Positions 1-6,248 of a stretch of DNA of 22,750 nucleotides are shown here, piece after piece. Position 1 is the stretch's first letter; every line of letters begins with the position of its first letter. The stretch is from assembly GCA_035477595.1 (NCBI GenBank), contig DATIKM010000027.1, forward strand, positions 1-22,750. Direction: 5' to 3'. Under the pieces are notes generated by a model. That model did no database searches, was not told the DNA's origin, and worked only from the letters and a program-made list of their open reading frames with translations. The translations under genes were made by a program, and so were the position numbers. This DNA comes from DATIKM01 sp035477595 (GTDB taxonomy: Bacteria; Armatimonadota; Chthonomonadetes; Chthonomonadales; CAJBBX01).

Positions 1-256
1 GTGGCAGTGCCGTCGCGTGGTCGCTACGGCGCGTGGGTGTCTCGCGGGGGGCGGCCGTACTCCGGCGCACCCGGTCCGGATGCGCCGGTGGCGGCGCGGC
101 CTTCCGACGAGCGCGAGTGCAGACTCCGTGCCAGGACACGCTGGCGCCGCGGGCAGAGGCGCAGACGCGTACCGGCAGCCGCCTCAGTCCGTCGGCAGCG
201 GAAGCCCCACGGCGAGCGCGGAGGCAAACCGTCGCCCCTTTTGCAGCACCAGAAGG
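1..256. other. Left edge, no supported gene
   Basis: I see no convincing gene here. The open frames on both strands are Arg/Pro/Ala-rich, as expected by chance in DNA of this G+C, and show no recognisable motif; one of them runs well into the opposite-strand gene that ends at 257. The only structure I noted is an 8-bp inverted repeat (CCGGCGCA at 62-69, TGCGCCGG at 81-88, 11-base loop) downstream of that gene. It could act as a weak terminator or be chance; there is no T-run after it. Confidence 0.5.
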
Positions 257-1990
257 CTATGCGCGCAACCGCAGTGGCCCTTCCGGCCCGGCGTAGCCCT
301 CAGACACCGCGAACCCGAATCCCCAGCGCTCGACGTCTGCCGGAGCGCCCTCAGGCAGGAGCGAGAGCACCGTCGCTCCTTGGAGCGGCGCCGGGGCCTC
401 TAGCTGCCAGCCCGCGGCGCAGCGCGTGAGCCGCGCGGACCGCCGGGCCCGCTCCCATCCCGCGATCTCCGCGGCCGTGCCGAGCGGCATCTCGCGGCGT
501 CGGCAGGCATCCACGAATGCGCGCAGACCCGCCTCCACGCCGGGGGAGCGGATGTGCGCGGGATGAAAGATCACGTGGGCGATGCCGTGCACGCGCGCCA
601 CGGAATCGACGAGCGGCTCCATGGCCGCGAGCGGCAGCGTGACCACGAAGTCCTGTGAGAGGAAGCCAAGCTCCAGGCAGTCGATGGCGCTGCCGTCCGC
701 CTCCATCGCGAAGTGGGGGAGGGCCGTACCGAAAGGGAACCCGCTGTCCCCGCGCTTGGTGGGGCCGCGCGACTGGTCGCACCTGATGCCTTGCGCGGCG
801 CACCACCGCAGGAACCCGGTGCGCCCTTCCCAGCGCGTGTAGTGGTTCTTGTTCGTGACAACCGGCTGCGGCGCAGCCAGCCGCGTGATCGCCTCGTACT
901 GCCGCGCGAGGCAGTCCTCCGTCCAGAGGGACCCCTCGCCCTGCTCCAGCGCGTCGAAGTGGAGCGCGATCTCCTGACCAGCGGAGAGCAGCTCCTCGCA
1001 GAACGAGCGCGGGTAGCCGGGCGGCTGGATGCACCAGGTGTTCCGGAGGCCGAGGTCGCGCACAACCTCCAGCAGGGCGAGGCCAGCGCCGGGGTCGTTG
1101 CCGTCAGAGTCGTGGGAGAGGTGCGCTCGCGCGGGCGCCCCATCCGGGTGGCGCCAGAGCAGGCGCAGCGGAGCGCGCACGGCGCGCGCGGCGAAGAGGA
1201 TCGCCCGGAGCAGCACCTCGCGCAACTCGTCGGCCACCGGGTGCAGAAAGAGCGGGTAGGGCACGCCAGGGACGGTGTCGCGGTCCAGCGTCCAGTCCAG
1301 CACGATGCCGTCTTCGGCCTTCAGCACCCCGTCGCTGAGCGGCGCCGTCCCGTCCGGGGCAGGCACGCCGTCCCGGTCGATGTGCCTGCCGAACTGGATC
1401 GCCTCGACGGCCCCGGGCAGGTCCGGGGCGATGAGGACCGCCGCGCCTCGGCCGATGTGGCGGACGGTCACCGCGGCGCGCGAGGTCGGCCGCGCGTGGG
1501 AGTCCAGCAGCCTCGCGATGGCGGTAGCCTGCACGGCGCGCACGGCGGCCCCGTTGAAGTGGTGCAGCCGGCTCCGCAGGCCGGCCATGATGGGGTGCTC
1601 GGGCTCGATCGGCTCGATGTACCCCTCGCCCGCCGTCATGGCGCCCACGGCCCATCCCGCTGGCGGGTTCTCCGGCTCCACGCCCCAGACGCCGCCGGCC
1701 TCCATGGCGGAGCCCACGCCGACCAGCGCGCGGCCCTCCGCGCACCAGCACTCGAGCGCCGCCGCTTGAGTCTCGCCGAGCCGGTGGTCGCCTGCCATCA
1801 GCAGCACGCGCGACGCTCCATCGCGGAGCCAGGCCTCCAGGCCCCCTGGCTGCACCTCCTCCATGAACAGCCCCGCGTGGGCCAGGATCTCGCGCGCGTA
1901 GGCGGGGCAAGAGCACGAGCGCGCCGCATTCGGGGGCGGGTCTGGCGCTACGCACAGACCGATCGTTCCGCCGCCAGCAGTCTCGTCCAA
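257..1990 (-). CDS. GATase-like plus divergent polysaccharide deacetylase-like (NodB-fold) protein
   Basis: A 577-aa protein if it starts at the TTG at 1990. The N-terminal third looks like the class I glutamine-amidotransferase-like fold used as an accessory domain in some glycosidases (strand-like VLLMAGDH, then a GVGSAMEAGG turn), with no obvious catalytic Cys. The second half resembles polysaccharide deacetylases: HLSHDSDGND (Asp near residues 294 and 296) stands where TFDDG would be, EIALHFDAL (His about 344) where HSxxH would be, and a late IFHPAHIRSP supplies further His. The metal triad is therefore altered, and hydrolase activity is not assured. No signal peptide is evident. I prefer TTG 1990 because AGGGAGG lies 6 bases upstream; the ATG at 2053 in the same frame would give 598 aa but has its purine run abutting the start and adds an Arg-rich stretch unlike the rest. 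It is divergent from the gene at 2232. The substrate is unknown, probably a glycan. Confidence 0.72.
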   Translation of the reverse strand: MDETAGGGTIGLCVAPDPPPNAARSCSCPAYAREILAHAGLFMEEVQPGGLEAWLRDGASRVLLMAGDHRLGETQAAALECWCAEGRALVGVGSAMEAGGVWGVEPENPPAGWAVGAMTAGEGYIEPIEPEHPIMAGLRSRLHHFNGAAVRAVQATAIARLLDSHARPTSRAAVTVRHIGRGAAVLIAPDLPGAVEAIQFGRHIDRDGVPAPDGTAPLSDGVLKAEDGIVLDWTLDRDTVPGVPYPLFLHPVADELREVLLRAILFAARAVRAPLRLLWRHPDGAPARAHLSHDSDGNDPGAGLALLEVVRDLGLRNTWCIQPPGYPRSFCEELLSAGQEIALHFDALEQGEGSLWTEDCLARQYEAITRLAAPQPVVTNKNHYTRWEGRTGFLRWCAAQGIRCDQSRGPTKRGDSGFPFGTALPHFAMEADGSAIDCLELGFLSQDFVVTLPLAAMEPLVDSVARVHGIAHVIFHPAHIRSPGVEAGLRAFVDACRRREMPLGTAAEIAGWERARRSARLTRCAAGWQLEAPAPLQGATVLSLLPEGAPADVERWGFGFAVSEGYAGPEGPLRLRA

Positions 1991-2231
1991 GCCTGCCCTC
2001 CCTTGCGGGCGATGGCCCGCACCTCGCCGGCGCTCCGCCCGCAGCAGCGCCATTCCTCACGCCCTGCCACGCATCGCGCACTACCACGCACCACCCATCG
2101 CTCCTCGCCAACCCGCGAAACGCCGGCGCTCCGCAGCGCGTCAATGTGGGTAAGCGCGCAATCCGCGCGCGTGTGAACTGATGCGCGCGTCGTCGTCGCG
2201 GTGTTGGTGGTGACCCTCCGGAGGTGCAACG

Positions 2232-3347
2232 GTGACTCGTCTGTACGCTGGCCTGCTGAGCTGCGCCCTTCTCGTCGGGACTGCCGCCGTGCGCGCCCAG
2301 GAGGTCGCTCCCATCCTCCACCACACCTTCGACGCAAGCGACGAGGGCTGGGCCGCCCACGGCGTCAACGCGCGCGCCACGGTCGACCACCAGCACCCGC
2401 TGGAGGGCGCGGGCGCGCTCAGGCTGGACTACGACCTCCAGCGTAACCGCTTCGGCCTCGTCACGGTTCAGACGCCCGCCGGGTCGCTCGCTGGCGCCAG
2501 GTCGATCCGCTTCAGCGCCTTCGCCAACAGCCATACGACCCTGGCCGTGCTCGTCCAGACCCCTGGCGGCACCTGGATGGCTCCCTTCACGGTGAACAAG
2601 GGCGCCTGGCAGCGGGTGGAGATCTCCACGTACGACTTCGTTCCCATCACACCCGCGCCATCGGCCAGCCCGGACGCCCGCCTGTCCATGGAGCAGGCCA
2701 CCGCGCTCTCGGTCGGCGACGCCGCGGTGCTCATCGGCCTGCTCGGCAACGACGACGTGGCGAGGCTGCTGGGCATCGGAACCGGGCCTCGCGTACTCCG
2801 CATAGACAGCTTCAGCGTGACCCGGGAGGCGCTCCCCGGCGGCTACACGGCGCGCGATGGCGCGGTTTTCGCCGACACGTTCGCGCGGCCGCACCTCGGC
2901 TGGATCGCGCTGGGCGGCGCCACCCTCCGGCGCATCGTGTCCCGCACGCCCGAGGAGCGTGGCCTGGAGGCCCGCTACGAGCAGGCCCCGCAGCGCTTGG
3001 TGGCGTTCATGCGACCCATTCCACGCGGAAGGCTGAGGGGCATGTCGCGCCTGGACATGGGCATTTCGAGCGCGACGGCCGGGCTCATCGTGGTGCAGCT
3101 CGAGGAGGCCGGCGGCGGCAAGTTCAACTCGATCGTCGAGATGCCACAGCAGGGCGGCCACAGGGCGCTTTCCCTCGAGCTGGCCACCCTCACGCCGGCC
3201 GACGACTCCACGGTGAGAGACCGCCCGATCGACGTGGAGCGCGTCACGCACCTTGTCGTCATCGATGCGACGGGCATGCTGGGCCGCCCGACCCCCGCCG
3301 CCAACACGCTGACCGTGACGGGGCTGCGGTTCCGGCCAGCCGAGTAG
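2232..3347 (+). CDS. Secreted jelly-roll (carbohydrate-binding-like) protein
   Basis: This 371-aa protein starts at GTG 2232, with GGAGGTG at 2219-2225 at good spacing. Residues 1-23 are a typical signal peptide (MTRLYAG, hydrophobic core, cleavage after VRAQ), so it is exported. The mature part looks like two beta-rich modules. The first (about 26-205) opens with HHTFDASDEGWAAHG and has alternating beta strands typical of CBM or CIA30-like jelly rolls. The second (about 212-370) again opens with VFADTFARPHLGWIALGG. No catalytic motif is visible, so binding of a polysaccharide is the likely role, by analogy only. Its stop codon is the last base before the left 61-bp direct repeat. Before the 635-bp unit was added it would have been convergent with the lyase-like gene now ending at 4009, with about 27 bp between them. 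Confidence 0.78.
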   Translation: MTRLYAGLLSCALLVGTAAVRAQEVAPILHHTFDASDEGWAAHGVNARATVDHQHPLEGAGALRLDYDLQRNRFGLVTVQTPAGSLAGARSIRFSAFANSHTTLAVLVQTPGGTWMAPFTVNKGAWQRVEISTYDFVPITPAPSASPDARLSMEQATALSVGDAAVLIGLLGNDDVARLLGIGTGPRVLRIDSFSVTREALPGGYTARDGAVFADTFARPHLGWIALGGATLRRIVSRTPEERGLEARYEQAPQRLVAFMRPIPRGRLRGMSRLDMGISSATAGLIVVQLEEAGGGKFNSIVEMPQQGGHRALSLELATLTPADDSTVRDRPIDVERVTHLVVIDATGMLGRPTPAANTLTVTGLRFRPAE

Positions 3348-3407
3348 CCGCGGCGCCGGAGTGCCACCCGCCGCTATCGCGCCGGTCCGATGTAGCCGGT
3401 GGATAGC
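3347..3407 (+). repeat. 61-bp direct repeat, left copy
   Basis: This copy matches 3982-4042 at 60 of 61 positions (A at 3366 against G at 4001), an exact offset of 635 bp. In the right copy the sequence is the last ten codons and stop of the minus-strand gene 4009-4947 plus 27 bp downstream, so the left copy is a displaced fragment of that gene's 3' end. It starts at the last base of the stop codon of the gene at 2232-3347. Confidence 0.95.
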
Positions 3408-3423
3408 CCTCGAGGTGGGGTTC

Positions 3424-3948
3424 ATGAATACCCAGAAGGCTGTCGTCATTACAACAATCTCCCTTATCCTCGGTGGACTCGTTGGATACTGGTTCTACTT
3501 GGCGGCACATCGCTACACACTCATCAATGCGGGCTCCCCTGGTGTCGCCTATCAAATCGACAGGAAGACCGGGAGAACCTGGATGATTAGAGGTGGCGTT
3601 AAGAGAGAGCAGATTGACCCCGAGCAGGAAAAGCTGATCAATGAATCCCTGACCCAGCGGCTGCCTGTCGAAGCGTGGGCAAAGGTTACTGGAAACGCGG
3701 CGTTATCAGGGTACAGCGGTACATTTAGTGGGCGGCTGTACAATGGTACCGAATGGATAATAACGAGGTTCGTGATAGAGGTGAAATGCATGGAGGCTGA
3801 CGGTTCAGAAAGGTGGACACGAGCATTCCGCGTCGACCAAGAAATCCCTCCTCTCACAACGGAGCCCTTTTCCTTTGCTGTTACAGGCCAGCAGGGGGAC
3901 CCCAAGTTCGAATGGAGCATTTCGGATCTCTTTGGTCGTCCCGAATGA
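3424..3948 (+). CDS. Small membrane-anchored protein of unknown function
   Basis: This is a 174-aa protein I do not recognise. It starts at ATG 3424 behind GAGG (3412-3415) with 8-base spacing; the same frame is open further upstream, but that part is the displaced repeat and not real coding sequence. Residues 5-28 (VVITTISLILGGLVGYWFYL) are one hydrophobic segment, so the protein is probably anchored in the inner membrane with about 145 residues outside. The outer part is beta-rich, with GYSGTFSGRLYNGTEWIITRF reading like a strand-turn-strand pair, and there are no catalytic motifs. Codon use and G+C (about 53%) differ sharply from every neighbour, which supports recent transfer. It is the only gene in the 635-bp unit bounded by direct repeats. 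A role in stress or interference is typical of cassette genes but cannot be read from the sequence. Confidence 0.8.
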   Translation: MNTQKAVVITTISLILGGLVGYWFYLAAHRYTLINAGSPGVAYQIDRKTGRTWMIRGGVKREQIDPEQEKLINESLTQRLPVEAWAKVTGNAALSGYSGTFSGRLYNGTEWIITRFVIEVKCMEADGSERWTRAFRVDQEIPPLTTEPFSFAVTGQQGDPKFEWSISDLFGRPE

Positions 3949-3953
3949 CGATT

Positions 3954-4042
3954 GATAACAACGGGTTGCAGCGGACGGTCCGCCGCGGCGCCGGAGTGCC
4001 GCCCGCCGCTATCGCGCCGGTCCGATGTAGCCGGTGGATAGC
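3954..4042. repeat. attC-like imperfect inverted repeat
   Basis: Arms 3954-3976 and 4020-4042 pair at 16 of 23 positions with no gap; both contain the form TA.C.AC.GG.T.CA.CGGAC when read inward. The left arm lies just after the stop codon of the cassette gene and has the TAACAAC...GTT..AGCGGAC layout that resembles the left half of many integron attC sites. The right arm is part of the 61-bp direct repeat and codes for the C-terminus of the minus-strand lyase-like protein. The mismatches are spread regularly, as in bulged attC hairpins, but the outer heptamers do not fit the attC consensus. Confidence 0.5.
3982..4042 (+). repeat. 61-bp direct repeat, right copy
   Basis: This is the partner of 3347-3407 (60/61 identical). 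It overlaps the final ten codons (ending STGYIGPAR), the stop codon and 27 bp of trailer of the minus-strand gene 4009-4947. Because that C-terminus fits the gene's own fold (the YDDVALST.YIGP ending usual in such proteins), this copy is likely the native one and the left copy the duplicate. Confidence 0.93.
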
Positions 4043-4947
4043 GCAACGTCGTCATACCACACCGTGTTGTCGCGCGTGGCCCGGTGCACGTAGATCCCAA
4101 ACTCGAAGCGCTTGATGCGCACGTCAGCGCTCGTGCGCCACCGGATGCCGGTGAAGTGGAGGATCAGCCTGCCGTCGAGCCAGGCGGCCAGTTCGCCATT
4201 CGCCTGGCCGGGGTCGTTGGCGCGGATCATGTGCTCGAGACAGTACCATCGCCCGCGCTGCAGGGGCGCGCGCTCCTCCTCGGGCGGCCCGAGCATGTTG
4301 CCCCAGTAGCGACCGTCACGGTCGCGCACCATGTCCATCCAGTAGGTGTAGAGGAAGAGGTAGCCGGGCGGCGGGTAGCGGCCCCAGTCGCGCCACGGCT
4401 CGAGCCGGCTGTTGAAGTGGTCGTCGCCGCGCGGCCTGATGCCGGCCGAACCCATGGCGCGGTACCGGTTTGCTCCGGCGACCGCCGCCAGGCCGCCGCC
4501 CACGTGGTGCAGGTGGCCCTGGTCGTAGTCCGGCGCGAACCGGATGTAGCGCCGGAAGTGCACGCGGTCGTGGCCCTCGCGCCCCAGCCAGCCGACGGCG
4601 CCGGCGGAGGACTCCCGCCCGTCGCGGGCAGGCGCGGTGAACCGGAAGGCGCCCCGACCCCCTCGGGCCACGCCCGGCCCGAAGTCGAGCGTGGCGTGCC
4701 CCTCGTTGAGCCCCCGGATCTCGAAGTAGCGCGCGAGCGACTCGCGACTCTCGAAGCCGTCCTCCCAGAGCATCCGGCCCGGCGCCTCGAGCGCCCGCAA
4801 CGCCGCGGGATTGGCGCGCGTCTCCGCGGTCACGTTGCGCGGAGGCGCCGGCGCAGCATCCGGTCCCGCAGGCGCCCCCGCGGCGCTGAGTATGAGCGCC
4901 GCCCCGCTCACGAAAAGTGCGCCTGGCGCCCCACGCCGTGTCCGCAT
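4009..4947 (-). CDS. Secreted polysaccharide-lyase-like (concanavalin-type beta-sandwich) protein
   Basis: A 312-aa protein from ATG 4947, with GGAGGGA 6-7 bases upstream. It has an Arg-rich N-terminus and hydrophobic core (ALFVSGAALILSAAG), so it is exported. The mature part opens with LWEDGFESRESLARYFEIRG and ends NTVWYDDVALSTGYIGP. This is the pattern of jelly-roll proteins related to polysaccharide lyases (PL14/PL20-like) and LamG-type domains, where the DD.V..T.YIGP ending is the last strand. His/Arg/Tyr-rich strands (HLHHVGGG, RPRGDDHFNSRLEP, YWMDMVRD) could form a substrate cleft, but I cannot assign catalytic residues. It follows the Rho-like gene by 15 bp, and is probably co-transcribed with it and the GH38 gene. 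Its last ten codons lie in the right copy of the 61-bp repeat, so the insertion beside it left the reading frame intact. The substrate, probably an acidic or neutral plant or algal polysaccharide, is a guess. Confidence 0.75.
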   Translation of the reverse strand: MRTRRGAPGALFVSGAALILSAAGAPAGPDAAPAPPRNVTAETRANPAALRALEAPGRMLWEDGFESRESLARYFEIRGLNEGHATLDFGPGVARGGRGAFRFTAPARDGRESSAGAVGWLGREGHDRVHFRRYIRFAPDYDQGHLHHVGGGLAAVAGANRYRAMGSAGIRPRGDDHFNSRLEPWRDWGRYPPPGYLFLYTYWMDMVRDRDGRYWGNMLGPPEEERAPLQRGRWYCLEHMIRANDPGQANGELAAWLDGRLILHFTGIRWRTSADVRIKRFEFGIYVHRATRDNTVWYDDVALSTGYIGPAR

Positions 4948-4962
4948 GGCGTCCCTCCGTTC

Positions 4963-6171
4963 TCAGTCTCCGGGCTCGTCCCCGGCCTCGATGGCCGCCA
5001 GCAGCGCGGCCCCATCGTCCGACGCACCGAGCGCGGCCATGACCGCCACGTGGCGGTCCGCCTCCGGCAGCCCGGCGAGCAGCCGCCTCGCCGCGAGCCG
5101 CCGGTCGAGCCTGGCCGGCTCCGTGAGCGCGTCCTCCCACCGAGACCGCCCGCCACAGGGGTCAATCGCGGGGAAGAGGCGCGCCCGAGCCAGCTCGCCC
5201 GAGAGCGCGACGCTCCACGTCGCAGAGTCCATCGTGTGCTCCAGCAGGCGGAGGTCTGGGTGGGTCTCACCCTCCTCCTCGGCATCCGGGTCCACAGCGA
5301 CGCTCCAGGCCGATCCGACGAGCGTGAGCGAGCCACCCAGCCCAGCGCCCAGAAACCCCTCGCCGCCGAACCAGCCCGCCGCAGCCAGCCACTCGCGGAT
5401 GCGAGCGCGGGCGCCGGCCCGGTCGGCCTCGCGCTGTGCGTCCGCCTCCTCCGCCTCGAGCATGGCGCTCCACACCGCGGTGAGAGAGTCCACCACGAGC
5501 AGGACGTGCTCGCCAACCTCAGTGCGTCGCTGGGCGAAGGCAAGCACGAGTTCACACGCCAGCACTCGCTCCGCTGCCGCCGCGCCTCCCTCCGGCACAG
5601 GAGCGCCGATCACCTCCGCGCAGGGGAAGCGACGCCGCCAGTCCGTCACCTCCTCGCCACGGGCGCGCACCAGGAGCGGCACGACCCGCACGTCGGGCGC
5701 GTTGGCCGCCACGCCGGCGGCGACTGCCTGAAGCGTGCGCGTGAGCCCACTCCCGTGCGGCCCGTGCACCAGGCCAGCGCTCCCGAGCGCGAGCGGCGCG
5801 GCCAGGTCGAGCAGGCGCCCCGTCGCGTCCGCAGGGCCAGCCGCCAGCGCGACGAGCCGCTCCGGAGTCGAGCGGTCCATCGGCCCCCGGCGCCGCGGTG
5901 AGGGTCGCTCCAGCGCCTCGGCCTCGCCCAGACCGTTCACGGCGTCGATGCGAATGAGGCGCTCCTCCGGCTCGCCGGGCGCAGCATCTGCAACCGCCTC
6001 CTTCGGCCCGGCCACCACATCGCCAGTGGCTACCCTCCACCGGTCTGCCAGCTCGCGGCCTACCGCCACGCGCGTCCAGGCCCCGCTCGCGCGCGAGGGC
6101 CGCCAAAGGACGACCTCTCCGTCCTCGGCGAGTTGCGCGATGCCGTTCTGTGCGACGCCCGCCTGCTTCAT
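4963..6171 (-). CDS. Divergent Rho-like protein with degenerate Walker A
   Basis: A 402-aa protein from ATG 6171 (GAGGT 6 bases upstream); the frame extends to 6291 but that part lacks family similarity. Its order matches transcription terminator Rho: a short N-terminal RNA-binding-like barrel (about 8-85), a linker (RPSPRRRGPMDRSTPERL), and the RecA-type ATPase core from LLDLAAPLALGSAGLVHGPH. Recognisable Rho features are RARGEEVTDW (Rho: DERPEEVTEM), the Walker B strand VLLVVDSLTAVW (Asp about 228), GGSLTLVGSAW, LFPAIDPCGGRSRWEDAL (Rho: VFPAIDYNRSGTRREELL) and the C-terminal helix. The P-loop, however, reads GPHGSGLT with Leu143 in place of the lysine that binds ATP phosphates, and the Q/R-loop region is replaced by an Ala/Glu/Arg-rich stretch. 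It is probably a paralogue without normal ATPase activity, not the cell's main Rho. It sits between the GH38 and lyase-like genes, 15 bp from the latter. Confidence 0.85.
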   Translation of the reverse strand: MKQAGVAQNGIAQLAEDGEVVLWRPSRASGAWTRVAVGRELADRWRVATGDVVAGPKEAVADAAPGEPEERLIRIDAVNGLGEAEALERPSPRRRGPMDRSTPERLVALAAGPADATGRLLDLAAPLALGSAGLVHGPHGSGLTRTLQAVAAGVAANAPDVRVVPLLVRARGEEVTDWRRRFPCAEVIGAPVPEGGAAAAERVLACELVLAFAQRRTEVGEHVLLVVDSLTAVWSAMLEAEEADAQREADRAGARARIREWLAAAGWFGGEGFLGAGLGGSLTLVGSAWSVAVDPDAEEEGETHPDLRLLEHTMDSATWSVALSGELARARLFPAIDPCGGRSRWEDALTEPARLDRRLAARRLLAGLPEADRHVAVMAALGASDDGAALLAAIEAGDEPGD

Positions 6172-6248
6172 GGCCGCACCTCGGGCCTCACCCCAACCGC
6201 CAACCGCCACACCCCACTCACCACCCGCCGCAACGCAGTACCCACCCG
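6172..6248 (-). promoter_or_regulatory. G-rich leader between GH38 and Rho-like genes
   Basis: On the transcribed (minus) strand this 77-bp gap is strongly G-rich, with G-runs opposite C-runs at 6191-6194, 6212-6215, 6224-6226, 6241-6243 and 6245-6247. AACCGCCA occurs on the plus strand at 6195-6202 and 6202-6209, with a third copy at 6251-6258 just inside the GH38 stop region. The message could fold into a G-quadruplex or other compact structure just ahead of the Rho-like ribosome-binding site. G-rich, C-poor RNA is the opposite of a Rho loading site. Function is unproven. Confidence 0.3.

Larger units (their letters stand above)
3408..4042 (+). mobile_element. Candidate inserted cassette, 635 bp, low G+C, one gene
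   Basis: The unit between matching points of the 61-bp repeats is 635 bp and holds one gene with its own ribosome-binding site, then an 89-bp imperfect inverted repeat ending exactly at the repeat boundary. By hand count 159 of the 300 bases 3481-3780 are G or C (53%), against roughly 70% in neighbours, and codons such as ATA, TTA, AGA and GTA appear that are rare next door. This indicates acquired DNA. The format (one promoterless gene almost filling a short unit, then a structured site) is that of an integron gene cassette. However, the consensus core sites RYYYAAC/GTTRRRY are not well matched and no integrase is in the window, so a different element, or insertion with a long target duplication, is equally possible. 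Confidence 0.55.

Noticed and set aside
2164..2189. CGCGCG inverted repeat between the divergent genes at 1990 and 2232
   Set aside because: Six-base CG-only arms are expected by chance in DNA this G+C-rich.
3361..3423. Upstream start for the cassette protein
   Set aside because: These codons lie mostly in the displaced 61-bp repeat; ATG 3424 has its own GAGG and begins the hydrophobic segment.
1104..3449. 781-aa open frame on the minus strand
   Set aside because: It overlaps two better-supported genes and is Arg/Gly/Ala-rich without motifs; it is an antisense or shifted-frame shadow in high-G+C DNA.
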